Assembly (NCBI GenBank): GCA_963575745.1
Contig: CAUYUJ010014260.1
Span: 873,287-937,286 of the forward strand
DNA length: 64,000 bases
From: Prorocentrum cordatum
Taxonomy: Eukaryota > Sar > Dinophyceae > Prorocentrales > Prorocentraceae
Direction: 5' to 3'
Shown: positions 20,918 through 32,701 of the stretch, in pieces
Numbering within the stretch: the first letter of the stretch is position 1
How the letters are laid out: each line of letters opens with the position of its first letter
Notes under the pieces: generated by a model
Databases searched by the model: none
What the model was told of the DNA's origin: nothing
Seen by the model: the letters and a program-made list of their open reading frames with translations, nothing else
Made by a program: the position numbers and the translations under genes

Positions 20918-21495
20918 CTCCTCCTCCTCATCCTCCTCCTCCTCCTTCTACCTCCCTCTTCCTCCCTTGGCCTCGTCCTCGTTCCTCCTCTTCTTCCTCC
21001 TCCTCCTCCTCCCTCCTCCTCCTCCCTCCTCCTCCTCCTCCTCTCCTCCTCCTCCTCCTCCTCCTCCTCCTCCTCCTCCTCCTCCTCCTCCTCCTCCTCC
21101 GCCTCCTCCCCTCCTCCTCCTCCTCCTCCTCCTCCTCCTCCTCCTCCTCCGCCTCCTCCTCCTCCTCCTCCTCCTCCTCCTCCTCCTCCTCCTCCTCCTC
21201 CTCCTCCTCCTCCTCCTCCTCCTCCTCCTCTCCTCCTCCTCCTCCTCCTCCTCCTCCTCCTCCTCTCCTCCTCCTCCTCCTCCTCCTCCTCCTCCTCCTC
21301 CTCCTCCTCCTCCTCCTCCTCCCCTCCTCCTCCCTTCTCCTCCTCCTCCTCCCCCTCCTCCCCCTCCCCCTCCCCCTCCCCCCCCCACCTCCTCCTCCTC
21401 CTCCTCCTCCTCCTCCTCCTCCTCCTCCTCCTCCTCCTCCTCCTCCTCCTCCTCCTCCTCCTCCTTCTCCCCTCCTCCTCCTCCTCCTCCTCCTC
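20869..21495 (+). repeat. long (CTC)n / (CGTCCT)n tract
   Basis: More than 600 bp of CTC trinucleotides, begun by a short CGTCCT hexamer run and broken by a C-rich patch at about 21343-21386. Confidence 0.95.
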
Positions 21496-22320
21496 TTCGG
21501 GCGCGCTGGGGAGCCTATTGGGGCCCTCTTGGGCTCTCTTAGGGCCCTCGGGGCCCGCTTGGCCGTCGCGGGGCCGCCTGGGGGGCATCTTGGGCCGTTT
21601 TGGGCCCCTTTGGGGCTGCTCTGGGGCCGTCTTGGGATGATCTTTGGAGCCTCTTCCTCCTCCTCCTCCTTCTTCTCCTCCTCCTCCTCCTCCTCTTCCT
21701 CCCCCTCCTCCTTCTACCTCCTCCTCCTCCCTTGGCCTCGTCCTCGTCCTCGTCTCTCCTCGTCCTCGTCCTCGTTCCTCGTTCCTCCTCCTCCTCCTCC
21801 TCCTCCTCCTCCTCCTCCTACTTCCTCCTCCTCCTCCTCCTCTCCTCCTCCTCCTCTTCCTCCCCCTCCTCCTTCTGCCTCCCTCCTCCTCCCTTGGCCT
21901 CGTCCTCGTTCCTCCTCTTCTTTTTTCTCCTCCTCCTCCTCCTCCTCCTCCTCCTCATCCTCCTCTCCTCCTCTCCTCGCCTCCTCCTCCTCCTCCTCCT
22001 CCTCCTCCTCCTCCTCCTCCTTCCCCTCCTCCTCTTCGGGCGCGCTGGGGAGCCTATTGGGGCCCTCTTGGGCTCTCTTAGGGCCCTCGGGGCCCGCTTG
22101 GCCGTATTGGGCCCGTCTGGGGGCCATGTTGGGCCGTTTGGGGCCCCTTTGGGGCTCTTCTGGGGCCGTCTTGGGATGATCTTTGGGGCCTCTTAGGCTG
22201 TCTTGGGCCCGTCTGGGGGCCCTCTTGGACCGTTTGGGCCCGTTTGGGGCGCCTCCGGGGCCGTCTTGGGACGATATCTGGGGCCTCTGGGCCGTCTTGG
22301 GCCCGTCTGGGGAAGAAACG
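21495..22320 (-). repeat. duplicated CTC tract plus GGCCCAAGA-family block
   Basis: The sequence from TTCGGGCGCGCTGGGGAGCC to CTTGGGATGATCTTTGG occurs at about 21496-21645 and again at 22036-22185 with few changes, each time after a CTC tract. This indicates a direct duplication of about 540 bp. The family continues to about 22320. Confidence 0.8.
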
Positions 22321-22454
22321 GGCCATGGGAGCCGCCCGGGAGCCGCTTCACTCGAAAAAATACGGGGGAAACGGGCGATTCGACCAAAACGTCCGGTCCT
22401 CGCCCCTCCCCTGGACCCCTCCCTAGAAGGGCTTCGCCCCCTGCTCAACGTCAC

Positions 22455-22500
22455 TCGCTCGTACCTCGCTCTTTCCGTCACCTACTTGGAATGGGGACGG
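22455..22500. repeat. short inverted repeat
   Basis: CTTTCCGTC at about 22469 faces GACGGAAAG at about 22495. CGCGCTTTCCGTC is also the core of the 85-bp tandem repeat at 23345-23575. Confidence 0.5.
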
Positions 22501-22625
22501 AAAGCGCGTATATTGTGTGAGGGCGCGAGGTCGCTGGCGTAGTGTCTTGGAGCACTGTTGGTGTTGAGGCTTCGGTGCGACGTACAGTAATGCAGCAACC
22601 AACCGTGCGAACATAAATTAATATT

Positions 22626-23275
22626 GAATTTCTGGGTCTTCCTGGGGGTCCTTTTGAAGCTCGTTTGGGCCGTCTTGGGGCCTTTTGGGGCTGTCCTGGG
22701 ACCCTCTTGGGCGGTCTTGGCGGGCTTGGGCCGTCCAGGGGCCCTCTGCGAGCCCTCCTGGGTCTCCTTGGCGACCTCCCGTGGCCTTCTTGGAGCCCTC
22801 TTGGGAAGCTGTTGGGACCCTCCTGTGGCCTCCTGTGGCTCTCCTGGGGCTCTCTTACCTTGCGTGGCCCTCTGGGACCCGTCTCGGGCCGTCTTGGAAC
22901 TCTCTTCGGCCTTTGGCCCGTCTTGGAGCGCTCTTTTGGGCCTCTCAGGCCGTCCTGGGGCGGTCTTGGGAGCCTCTTGGGCCGTCTTGGACATCGCGAA
23001 GACCAAAGAAGCGGACATTTTAAAAATGTGAGTTTTCCGATGAGAGTGGGACGAATTTTGCCTCTGCGGGGTCCCCTTGGGGGCCTCCTGCGGCGTCTTG
23101 GGGGCTTGTTGGGCTGTCTTGAAGCCCTCTTAAGCCCTCTTGGAGCGCTCTTGGGCCGTCTTCGGGCCCTATTGGACCTCTCCGACACCGTCTTGGGCGC
23201 TTTGGGGACTGTCTTGGGCCGTCTTGGGGGCCTTTTAGGCGATCTTGTGGGGCTGACTTTGGCCGTCTTGGGCCG
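22626..23275 (-). repeat. GGCCCAAGA-family dispersed repeat
   Basis: Dense TTGGGCCGTCTTGGGG words with an AT-richer spacer at about 22990-23045. Frames on both strands are open by composition only. Confidence 0.75.
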
Positions 23276-23344
23276 AAAATGTTCGAAATTAGGGGCATTA
23301 GATCTGGGGCTCCGACTGCCTAACCCCCCACCACCCCTGGATAT

Positions 23345-23575
23345 TTCTCCTGGCTAACGGATCGCGACCCTACGCGCGCTTTCCGTCAACTGACGGCCAG
23401 ACTGCCTACCCCTCCACCCCCCCCTTGTTATTTCTCCAAACTAACGGATCGCGACACTACGCGCGCTTTCCGTCATCTGGGCCTCCCGAGGCCAACCCCC
23501 TCACCCCCCCTTGTTAATTTCTCCTGCATACGGATCGCGACGTTACGCGCGCTTTCCGTCATCCGCCCCCTGCGG
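23345..23575 (+). repeat. 85-bp tandem repeat, 3 copies
   Basis: ACGGATCGCGACNNTACGCG followed by CGCTTTCCGTCA begins near 23357, 23443 and 23528. Each copy has a C-rich segment and CTTGTTATTTCTCC-like sequence between. Confidence 0.85.
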
Positions 23576-23689
23576 CTTGCCACAGGGGTGCACGGCGTGC
23601 CAAATGTTAGGTTGTTTGGGTCCTTCTTGGAAATTCCCGAGGGTGTCTCGGCCCATCCAGAAAGCCCGCCAGAAAGCCTGGGAAAGAAA

Positions 23690-24400
23690 GTGCACAAACG
23701 GTTTTCCCACGCAAGACGGCCTCAAGAGGTCCCCCAAGACGGCCAGGATGGTCTCCAAGACGCCACTAAGACAGCCAAGGTGGCCCAATATTGCCTCTAA
23801 GACGGTCCCGAGACGCCTCCGAGACGGCCAAGATGGCCCCTAAGACGGACCAAGCTGTCCTTCAGATGGCCCAAGAGGCCCCCGAAGACGCTCCAGGAGG
23901 GCTCCAAGAGGACCTCCAGGAGGCAAACCTCATTGATCCCCTTGGGGTGAATCAGTGATTTTAGCGTTCTCGACTTTTCGAGCTCCCGACGCTCCAAGAC
24001 GGCCCCATAGGTCTCCAAGATTGCCCCAAGACGGCCCCAGAGGTCGCCAAGAGGCCTGCAAGACGGTCCGAGATCGCCCCAAGACCGCCAAAGAGGCCTC
24101 CAAGAGACTTCTAGGACGGCCCCATACCCCATAGACCCACGACTACCCAGAGAGGGCCCCATGCCTCATATACCCGCGACTACCCAAGAAGGCCCCAAGA
24201 AAGCATCCGAAGGCCAAGAAATTCCGTAGAGGCTCCCAGAGGGCTCCAAGAGGTCCCCAAGAGGCCTCAGGAGACCTCGAAGGGCCCCAGGAGGCCCCCA
24301 AGGGCCTCTCAGATGTCCCTAAGAGGCTCCCAGGAAGCCCCCAGGAGGCCCCAAGAGGGCCTCAAGAGGCCTCTTCTTCCTCCTCCTCCTCCTCCTCCTC
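23690..24400 (+). repeat. GGCCCAAGA-family dispersed repeat
   Basis: CAAGACGGCCTCAAGAGG words with an AT-richer spacer at about 23925-23990 that ends GAGCTCCCGACGCTCCAAGACGG. The same spacer ending is found near 59965 and 28580. Ends in a short CTC tract at 24369-24408. Confidence 0.75.
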
Positions 24401-24408
24401 CTCCTCCT

Positions 24409-25960
24409 TCTCCACCCTCTCCGCGTCTTTTACTTGCTCTTCCAAGTGTTCCCCCGGTGGGTTCCACAACGGATGGGGAACCACATGTTCCAACAACTCT
24501 GCCAGACTTCGGCCAAAGCTGAGCGGGATGGGCATCTCGAAAAGACAGACGGCGGCATTGATTCGCCGCAGGCGTCTTCGATAATGCCCAGGGACGGAAG
24601 GAGAAGGGGGGGGGATGTGGCAGGAGGAGGGGCAGCAGCAGGAGGGCCACATTGGCATAGGATGTGACACAGTCCAGACTGGCCCCACTGGAAACGAACC
24701 AATCCACATGAATCCGGCGCGACCCCCATGGATGGCATATGATCAGGCCACGAGCTGGCATACCAGTGTGCAACATCCTTGAGCTATCCCACACCGCATT
24801 GCAATTAAGGTGGTTTGACATCGCAATGTCTAGCAACGCATACCGTGGACTGTGACAAGATAGAACATGCCATTTCACATCGCTGCATGGTACACGAACC
24901 AAATCTCAGAACATAGCCGAGCATGCCACGCCAAGACGTTAATAATACAACATGCCGTGACAAAGCACCGCTGCATCAACATTGCGTAATGATACCATGC
25001 CGCAGAGTCATAGCTCAGTAGCAAGTTTGCATAGCATGGGGGGGCATACCATAGTGCGTCGCAGCACGACGCCACATTGCATACCATGGCGTAGCAAGGC
25101 ATGCCAGTGTATGACAGGGCGTAGCTTGGCATGGCATAGTGTATATGCCACCGCGCCGTTTGTTCTCGACGCGCCCAAACGGACGACGCCGACACAACGG
25201 CAAACCCACGGCCAGCCCTGCGTCCCACGCCCAAACAGGACCGCGTCCGAGGCGGCGTTTGCCCTAGTGCACGAGGTGCCCTCCCCAAGACGGAAGGCCG
25301 TTCGCTGGAACAAACGGCGCGGCCAAATAGACTGGCCCAGCTTAACAGTGCGTACATTGGCATGCATTGCAGAGTTTGGATATCAATCCATAGCATCGTA
25401 TTGGGTAGCTGAACGCTGAGCAGTCTGCATCATAGCGTAAAGTATTCGGCAGTGCAGAGCACAGCCTGGCATGAGATGCTAGACGAGGGTATAGCAAGGC
25501 ATGGTATAGCACAACGCTCGGCGGGCAACGGGCCCAAATACGGGGTCCCAGGACACGGGAAAATGGCCACGGAGCCGAAGCAGCAAGACCCAGCGGCAAA
25601 GCAACCGCCATGATTCGGCGCGGCAGCACCGGATGGCAACTTGACAGTGGACGTAGCCAGCCCATCTACAACAGAAGGCAACATCAGCGGGTCCATCCAA
25701 AACGAATAGGATCATTCCAACAGATACGCGACACCTTCTGGACGCTGTAGAGGGAGACTATGCGTTACACGGCCCATGGGGCCTATATCGGACATGAGAA
25801 TAAGAGGAGCGGGAAGGGGAGGGCAGGAGGAAGATGACGCAGAAGTCGAGGAGATAGGATGTTCAGAGATGATGTGAAGGAGAACGTGTGCGAAAACGGC
25901 ACCATGGATAATAAAGAGGAAGGACAGCCGGTATAACGAGAAAGACACGGAGGTGCGGTC
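24409..25960. other. no gene seen; faint pentanucleotide-array remains
   Basis: ORFs are short and overlapping. Between about 24890 and 25145 words such as GCATAGCATG, GGCATACCATAG and GGCATGGCATAGTG suggest a heavily decayed relative of the TAGCA array. Confidence 0.4.
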
Positions 25961-25964
25961 AGGT

Positions 25965-26665
25965 TCCGATCTGCATGCGGCACTGGGGCTCACAAACGAG
26001 ACGACAGTTGCACGCTTGGCAACACCCAGGGGTTTCGACCTGCGTGGAGCCCCTCTCCACAGGACCCTCCAAAAAACGCAGCAGAGTGTCAACAACTGCG
26101 CCCCAGCCAGCACCCAGGGATCGCAAAGTCTCGCTGATCTGCATTGGACTCCACTCTGCTGGACCTCCCAAGGGGCGCGGCAAAGTGGCGCCAGGTCCGC
26201 GCCTGCTCGCACCTAGGGATGGGAAGACCTCGCTTGATACGCGTGGGGCACCACTCCGCCGGAACCCCCAGAGGCACACAGAAACGGTGACAACAGCACA
26301 CAGAGGGGGGGCGAGGTCTCGTTTGATCTGTATGCGACACCGACCCGATGGACCTGTCAGTGCCGCATCAAAGTGACGACGGTTGCGTGCAGGGCAGCGC
26401 ACCACTCCGCTGACCTTTGACGGGCGTACCACGTTAGCGGCACGTGCGCGCCTGCCAATACCAAGAGAGGGCGAGGTCTCGTTTGATCTGGGTGGGGCGC
26501 CACTCCGCTGTGACCATCATGGGCGAATAGAAACGGCGACAGTTGTGCGCTTGCCAGCACCCAGAAAGGGCGAGGTCCCGATTGATCTGCATTGGACACC
26601 ACCCCCATGGACCAGTCAATGGCGCATCAAAGTGGCGACATTCGCGCGCCTGGCAGCATCAATGG
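25965..26665 (+). repeat. diverged tandem repeat, unit roughly 100-165 bp
   Basis: Modules recur in order: GATCTGCATTGGACACCAC-like, then CAAAGTGGCGAC-like, then GCCAGCACCCAG, then GGCGAGGTCTCGTTTGATCT. GATCTG occurs at about 25969, 26138, 26326, 26487 and 26584. Confidence 0.7.
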
Positions 26666-28345
26666 CGGCGTCGGATAGAAAGCAAGACAGAAGGCAACAG
26701 CCACTACGGGCGAGTGAGACGAAAAGAGAAAGAAACGTGGTGGAAACGAGAAGGCGAGGAGAAACAGAGGGGGTGGGCAGAATGAATGAGATTACGAGCA
26801 CCCTAGACGAAGGCCCATCAGCATAAGTGGCCTCGCTGGGGACCGACAGAAGCCCATTAGAGGCATGTTTATGTCACAACGCGATGTGTGAGAAGGAGCG
26901 CGCTGACCAGCAACACAAGAAAACCCTGAATATCGTGCAAATGCTTGCGTGACCGGCGATGGCCTCCCTGGCCATAGAGAACAGCAAAGTGACCCGTGCG
27001 TAGGCAGTGGCAGGTGCCGATGTCTCACCGTTTCGCAGGTTCTGGATGGCGTTCCTAGATCTCAATTCGGCCCCCACTTTGACTTTACCAACGCTTAATT
27101 TGAAAAGGCAATGTGCTTCTCGGGTGAACGCGTACCGCCGCACTTGAGAAAACTTCGTAGACGAAAAGATCGAGCGCCTGCGATCTCAAAGTGTCCAGGC
27201 TGACATGGACGATAGCTACAAACCTTTGGATCCCCGCCCGCCTCGGTGCCATTGGCGGCTGCACGGCCGCTGTCACGACATGGATTCTGGGAACAACGAC
27301 AGAACTAATGAGTCGACAAGGCGTATTCCGTGCTGAAACACACATGCATTGACACAACGAGTCATACCACGCATACTGAATGTATCCACTGGCGAAGTTA
27401 CAACCGATAGGATGGTGCGATGATTTTAGGAATCAATTCCAAACACGTCGAGTCTTACAGTCCGTAGTCCTCAATGAAGATGAGAGAGTTGTCCAGCAAG
27501 CATGTGCTGCCAAAGTTTCGGGGGGGCGTGCGGGGGAATGGCCCTCAATTGCGCATCTGGGCGGATAGTGCCTGTGTCTTGCAGCACAGAGCTGATGCGG
27601 TAGGCAATGAATGACAAACTGCAGTGCGGTCGAAGGCGGGGAAGGGGAGGGGGCATGGGGCGAAACACGCCTCGGTGAGGCAAGGGTGGCGCTCTTGCAG
27701 TACAGGTGAATAATTCGAGCCAAGATGCAATCGCACGTGCATGACGACATGCTGCATGGAGCAGTGCATGGACAACTGTGGTCCATTGCCAGGTCTGACT
27801 GCGTCGCCGCATTGCCTGTGTTACATAATCTCGATCGTCCCTATACCAATGTCATTGGAAATGGCTGCGCGAATGCAAAACGTATCCTTCTCCACCTTTT
27901 TGCATGTGCGTAGCATTGCCCTCCGCCCCAACGTTTGTCGCGCTCCACCTCGGGTTGTCCCGCGGTTTTCCCTTTCCAGTGTCGCCCTGCGTCTGCCCTG
28001 CGTTTCTTCTGCGGATGGTTACCAAGGTCTGCCCGCGGTTGTCTCGCTGTTTCAAGATGCGGCTATTCCGATCGGCTGCCCCGTGGCCACCCCGTGCGGT
28101 CATCACATCCTCTGGACATGTTGAACGATCGATCGGTCTGCAGCTCGATTGGTACTCGGGTGGATACGGGCATCCACCACAATGCCCTGAGGCACGAGTT
28201 GGAGTGTCCTCAAGTCCTTTGCCCAATCCCTGACGCCTCAGTCCTCAATACTGAGGATTCTTGGAGGGGCCCAGATCCAGAATTCCCACACCTTCTTGGA
28301 CTCCTGGCGTGCCTCCTGGGCTCACAGTCGTCTTGTCGCATGACG
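26666..28345. other. no gene seen
   Basis: Ordinary-complexity sequence of mixed composition. Many short ORFs, none with a recognisable domain or convincing codon bias. Confidence 0.4.
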
Positions 28346-28945
28346 CTTCGGGCCCACAAGGTCCCCAAGACGGGCCAAGAGTGCCCCAAGAGGCACCCAA
28401 GATTGGCCAAGGGGGCCCCGAAGTTCTGACCGATCTGTCCAAGACGGCCAAGATGGCCTCCAATCGGCAGAAAAAGCGCCCAAGACGTTCCGAGAGGCCT
28501 CCAAGAGCATTCCCAAGAGGGCAGCAATCGTTCATGTGCCTTCGGTTGTTCAATGTTTATGGGTTCTCCACTTTTCCAGCTTCCGACGCTGCAAGACGTA
28601 CAAAGAGGCCCCCAAGACCGCCCAAAGACAGCCCCAGAGGCCTCCAAGGCGGCCCTAAGACAGCCCAAGAGGCGCCCAAGACGGCCCAAGAGGGCCCCTA
28701 GACGGCCCCAAGAGGGGGATGACGAACCGAACATCCGAGCCTTCCGCCCCTAAAGGCACCGAGGAGGCCGCAAGATGCTCCAAAAGGCTTCAAAGAGGCC
28801 CCCACGAGGCCCCAAAAGGCCCCCAAGAGGCCCAACAGACTCCCTCAGAGTTCCCCAGGCAGCCCACCAGAGGCATCAAAACTGCCTCCAAGCAGCCCCC
28901 GAGAGGCCTCGACGAGATCCCCACGAGCATCCAAGAGGCCTCAGA
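28346..28945 (+). repeat. GGCCCAAGA-family dispersed repeat
   Basis: Contains the AT-richer spacer (about 28525-28590, ending AGCTTCCGACGCTGCAAGAC) and the marker CCGAACATCCGAGCCTTCCG at about 28727-28746, both shared with the copies at 44.6 and 59.5 kb. Confidence 0.75.
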
Positions 28946-30720
28946 CCCGCAACCCAGGCACAGGGGCGGGATGGGCCGAAGGCCATTCAGATAGGACGGG
29001 GAGAAGGACAGATACTGGGAGGAAGAGGGCGATGGGGACGAGGAAGGGAGGAGAAGGAGTGGCATGGGGATGAGGAGGGGAAACGTAACTATCCCGCTAC
29101 ATACGACCCTCGTCCGCGCTCGAAGCCAGCCGGTCGACCTGCACGGCCCACGAGAGGCCCTCTCTCTCTCTCTCGCGCGCGGGCCGCGCGCGGGCGACAC
29201 AACCGCCGCGACAGCGCCGTTCCACACGATCCCACCAGCACCAGCGCGGAAGTGCGAGCGCCGTGCGCGCCAGAGACGCTGCCAACGGCATCTGCTAAAC
29301 ATGACAGTACGCGAAATGTTCAGGAGCACGCCCGTTCAAAAGAGGCAGCGCCAACTGCACACTAGCGGTGGGCCTCCCGCGATCAACCGTCTAAGGAGCC
29401 CCAGAGCAAGTTGGGCGAATGGTGATCGGAGGCGTACTCCACCAATCAAAATTAAACCACACGCGGCTGCCACGCGATTGTATGGAAGACGGCCAGCCTA
29501 CGTGTCTATGCTTTTCAACTTCTGTATCTGTCTCTACCTACGTCTCTGTCGCTGCGTTCGAGCTGGGAATGCGGCCGTTGCTAAGGCAAGAGGCATGACT
29601 CTGAAACATGAGTGCTGGCGGCCCTGGCGCGAGAGCACATTTCTGAGCCAGGAATGTAGCCACCGCTGAAGCTAAAGCACACTTCTCTGTTGCAAAAGTA
29701 CCTGCTTCTGGGCGACACCACAACTCTTATGTGTGAGCGCGGCTGGAGCGGACGTGACAATTCCATTCTCGTCGGCCCTGGGGACCCCAGGGCCAGGCTT
29801 CCGGTATGTGAAGCATATGCACCGCTTCCAATGGTACTCCTGGAAAACTTCACCCAACAAAAATCGGGTGGCCCTTTGGTTCTTCGCGCGCATTGCAGGC
29901 CGTCTTTGCACAAGATGGGACGCTTTTGGGCCATACTGGAGAAAGCCTTGAACGCTTTGGGCGCAATCGCAAATGGAACGTTTTGGAGCCGTTTTGAACC
30001 CTAGTCCCCCCCCCGGCACCGCCATGGGGGAACGGGTGTCCCTGCCTGTGGGAACAGGTTGCTAAAAGTGAGCGCACCGTCCCCCAAACGTCAAACAGTG
30101 CCACGAACGGCAAGTAGCATGCTCAGAAAGACGGGGGCGCGCCCGCCCGACGTTTCAACCAGCATCACGTCAGTGTACGGGTGGAGGCCAAGATGCGGAC
30201 GATTGTGCCAACGCCGCTTGCCGCACAGTAGCACAAATCACGAATTAGTGAAACCTGCGTCAGTCTGAGGCTGGCACGACGAATTGTGCGCCCGATTTCC
30301 TCGCGCCGCGCGGGTCTCGCCGGCAGGAAAGAGCATTGGGCCCCCCGGGCGGGCGCGGGCACAAATCTGCAGGCCACAGCACCTTCGTCAAGCGCCGGTC
30401 GGGGCGAAGCCCTCTCCCTCCCCGTCGTTGCGATCCCCCCCCCCCCCCCCCGGCCGCCTCGGGTGCTGCCAGAGGTGTCCCTGGCCCAAGGTGCCGCCAG
30501 GATCTCCAAGGAGGCCCCCGCGGCCTCCGGAGCACCCCTCGCGTGGCCCGCCCCCAGGGCCCGCCAGAACAGAGCCACAGGCTGGGGATGCACTTGGGGC
30601 CAGGGGTGCACTTCGCAGGCCCCGTGCGCGCTGCCTCCCCCGCAGTCTCACTCCCGGTCCCGCGGCGCCACCCTTTGGAGCTCGCGCCTCGAGACTGGCC
30701 GTCCCGCAGAGGGCCCTGCG
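28946..30720. other. no gene seen; small palindromes
   Basis: A short TC run and a GCGCGCGGGCCGCGCGC palindrome lie at about 29160-29196. GGCCCTGGGG and CCCCAGGGCC form an inverted pair around one base near 29775-29795. A C homopolymer of about 20 lies at 30431-30451. Overlapping frames at 30284-30970 lack a domain. Confidence 0.4.
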
Positions 30721-30724
30721 CACA

Positions 30725-30836
30725 TCACGCGGGCGCCGCCGCCTGGGGCAGCGGCCCCCACGGGGCCTCGAAGTCATGTGCCCACTCGTTGTTGTCCCAC
30801 TCGTTGTCCCTGATGGGGTCCACGACCTTGGCTTCC
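30725..30836 (-). CDS. possible 3'-terminal exon
   Basis: On the minus strand a long C/T tract ends TTCTCTTCTCCCGGAAG, and the following frame reads AKVVDPIRDNEWDNNEWAHD then FEAPWGPLPQ and a stop at 30725. The non-repetitive composition, G/C-ending codons and acceptor-like tract make this look like a terminal exon, but no upstream exon was identified. Product unknown. Confidence 0.25.
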
Positions 30837-31195
30837 GGGAGAAGAGAAGGCGACGACGAGCATGGGGGGAGGAGTAGAGGGAGACGAAGACGAGGACAGG
30901 GAGAGAGCGAAGAGACAAGAAGAGGAGAAGGAGGAGGAGGATCAGGAGGAGGAAACATACGACGACAATGACGAGGAGGACGAGGTGGGGGAGAACGACA
31001 GCGAGGAGGACAGAGAGGTGCACGGCCCATGTCAGCTGCGCTCTCGCAAGCAGCAGCAAGCACAGAACCGCATCTACGAGCCAACGCAGATGGGCCAATC
31101 GACACCCTGGGAATAGACAGGGTGTCTTCAGGGATCGTCTGCCGCTCTTCGTCGCCCACCGCCGGCTGCTCCTCCTGCTTCTACTCCTCACTCTC

Positions 31196-31356
31196 ACCTC
31201 CGTCCCTCCTCGTCCTCCTCGTCCTCGTCCTCCTCGTCCTCGTCCTCGTCCTCGTCCTCCTCGTCCTCGTCCTCCTCGTCCTCGTCCTCCTCGTCCTCGT
31301 CCTCCTCGTCCTCGTCCTCGTCCTCGGCCTCCTCGTCCTCGTCCTCGTCGTTTCGG
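31196..31356 (+). repeat. (CTCGTC)n hexanucleotide tract
   Basis: CCTCGTCCTCGTCCTCCTCG repeats for 160 bp. Confidence 0.95.
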
Positions 31357-31757
31357 TCCCATTGCCGCCACTACAGCTGCTCAACGGTTCGCTTGAATAC
31401 TCCATGGCTCCGCGAGCGTCGCGGATCACCCTGAGAGCCCTGACACTTCAGATTTCGCCAAGGTGCGCCTGTGCCCCATGCTTCTGCGTGCCAGGGCCAC
31501 TGGTTAGTCGTGTGAAAAGACCCCGCCATCCTGGCAGCAAAGAATCGACCATTCCGACTCCTCGTCATCTCCCCTCATCCTCGTGGTCGTCTTGGACGAG
31601 CAAAACTGCGCCACAGTCCCACCAGAGGGACCTGGGCCACGCTGATCGCCCCAGCCCCCCTCCCAGGTGAGAATGGGCGCCGTTCCCTTCGGGCTTCGCA
31701 GCGCAGGCGAGGGGAGTTGCTTGGAAAGCCACCTCGCTGCAACAAGAGGATCATGCC

Positions 31758-31918
31758 ATAAGCAGAACCTTTCGGAGGTCCGCGCGGATCTCTTGGGTCG
31801 GCGCCGGACCGCCCTCCCTGGCGCGCGGAGCGCGACGTGGACGGCGGCAGAGGCACCGGCAGGGGGGCTCAGCGCCGACCCGAGAGATCCGCGCGGAACC
31901 CCGATGGTTTGAGCTTAT
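31758..31918. mobile_element. foldback element, about 48-bp arms, 161 bp
   Basis: The left arm starts ATAAGC (31758) and includes CGCGCGGATCTCTTGGGTCG (31781-31800). The reverse complement of the right arm starts ATAAGC (31918) and includes CGCGCGGATCTCTCGGGTCG. The arms contain the nested palindrome TCCGCGCGGA. The central loop is about 65 bp. No coding capacity. Confidence 0.7.
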
Positions 31919-32067
31919 TCCGTTCTTCTTCTTTCGGCACCTTGCATTTTTTAGGTATTTGCCACAAGAAGAGGTCAGAGAAAGTCAGATGGAGGAGAAC
32001 GGGGTGTGGCCATCGGAGAAGATCTTTTTGTCACCACTGTGGGGGGGGCGACATCCCACAGCCTCAG

Positions 32068-32235
32068 TACACCTTGCGAAATGCTTAAGAAATCATGGGT
32101 TAAGAAATTCATAGTCTCAGAACTTGACTAAAAACCCAAAATTTCAGTCAAAATCTTAGGACTTACATTAAAACATTAAGAATAATCGAGACCCTGGCCG
32201 AAAATGCAAGTTTTCTTAAGCATCGCCTAAGGTGT
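32068..32235. mobile_element. AT-rich MITE with TA...TA ends
   Basis: The left end TACACCTTGCGAAATGCTTA and the reverse complement of the right end TACACCTTAGGCGATGCTTA match at 16 of these 20 positions, and both continue AGA. The interior is A/T rich in a GC-rich setting. The terminal TA on both sides suggests a TA target duplication, as in Tc1/mariner-type MITEs (inference). About 168 bp, no ORF. Confidence 0.7.
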
Positions 32236-32701
32236 AGGGGTCTGGGTGGCTCTGACGAGGAGGGACTGCTCCTCGTCCTCCCTCCTCCTCACCTTGCAGA
32301 AAGGCCCATTGAGACAACGGCGGCTCTCCCGTGCGGCCCGAATCCGTCCAGACTCGATCCCTGGACTCCTCCTGTCCGGATCCAGCCGCGGCGACGCAGA
32401 AGCCTTCAGGAGGATCAGACAGGGCGCGAAAAACGCCAGGGAGGGCTGGCGTTGCCGCGACTGGCCTTCGTCTCCCGGGCATGCGGTGCCATGATTTTTC
32501 CAGTACGCGGTCCACGGAAGTCCCGCCCCCCCCTCCCCGGGGCCGTCTGTCGCCCTGGATCGCTCACTGCCTGCACGAGGGCCCAGGACTCGGCGGCGGC
32601 CCCCGCAGAGGCCGAACTGTTCAGAACCTGCCGTCGTGAATTTGCCGTCGCGGCGCGAGCGCGCCTGCGCCGATCCCTCCCCTCCGCCTCCGGCAGGCGG
32701 C

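Noticed and set aside
20424-21640. 360-372-codon poly-Asp/Ser/Pro/Leu frames
   Set aside because: Pure products of GAT and CTC microsatellites.
30284-31371. Several 190-330-codon frames on both strands
   Set aside because: They overlap extensively, are Arg/Pro-rich and run into the CTCGTC tract; only the short terminal-exon candidate at 30725-30836 was kept.
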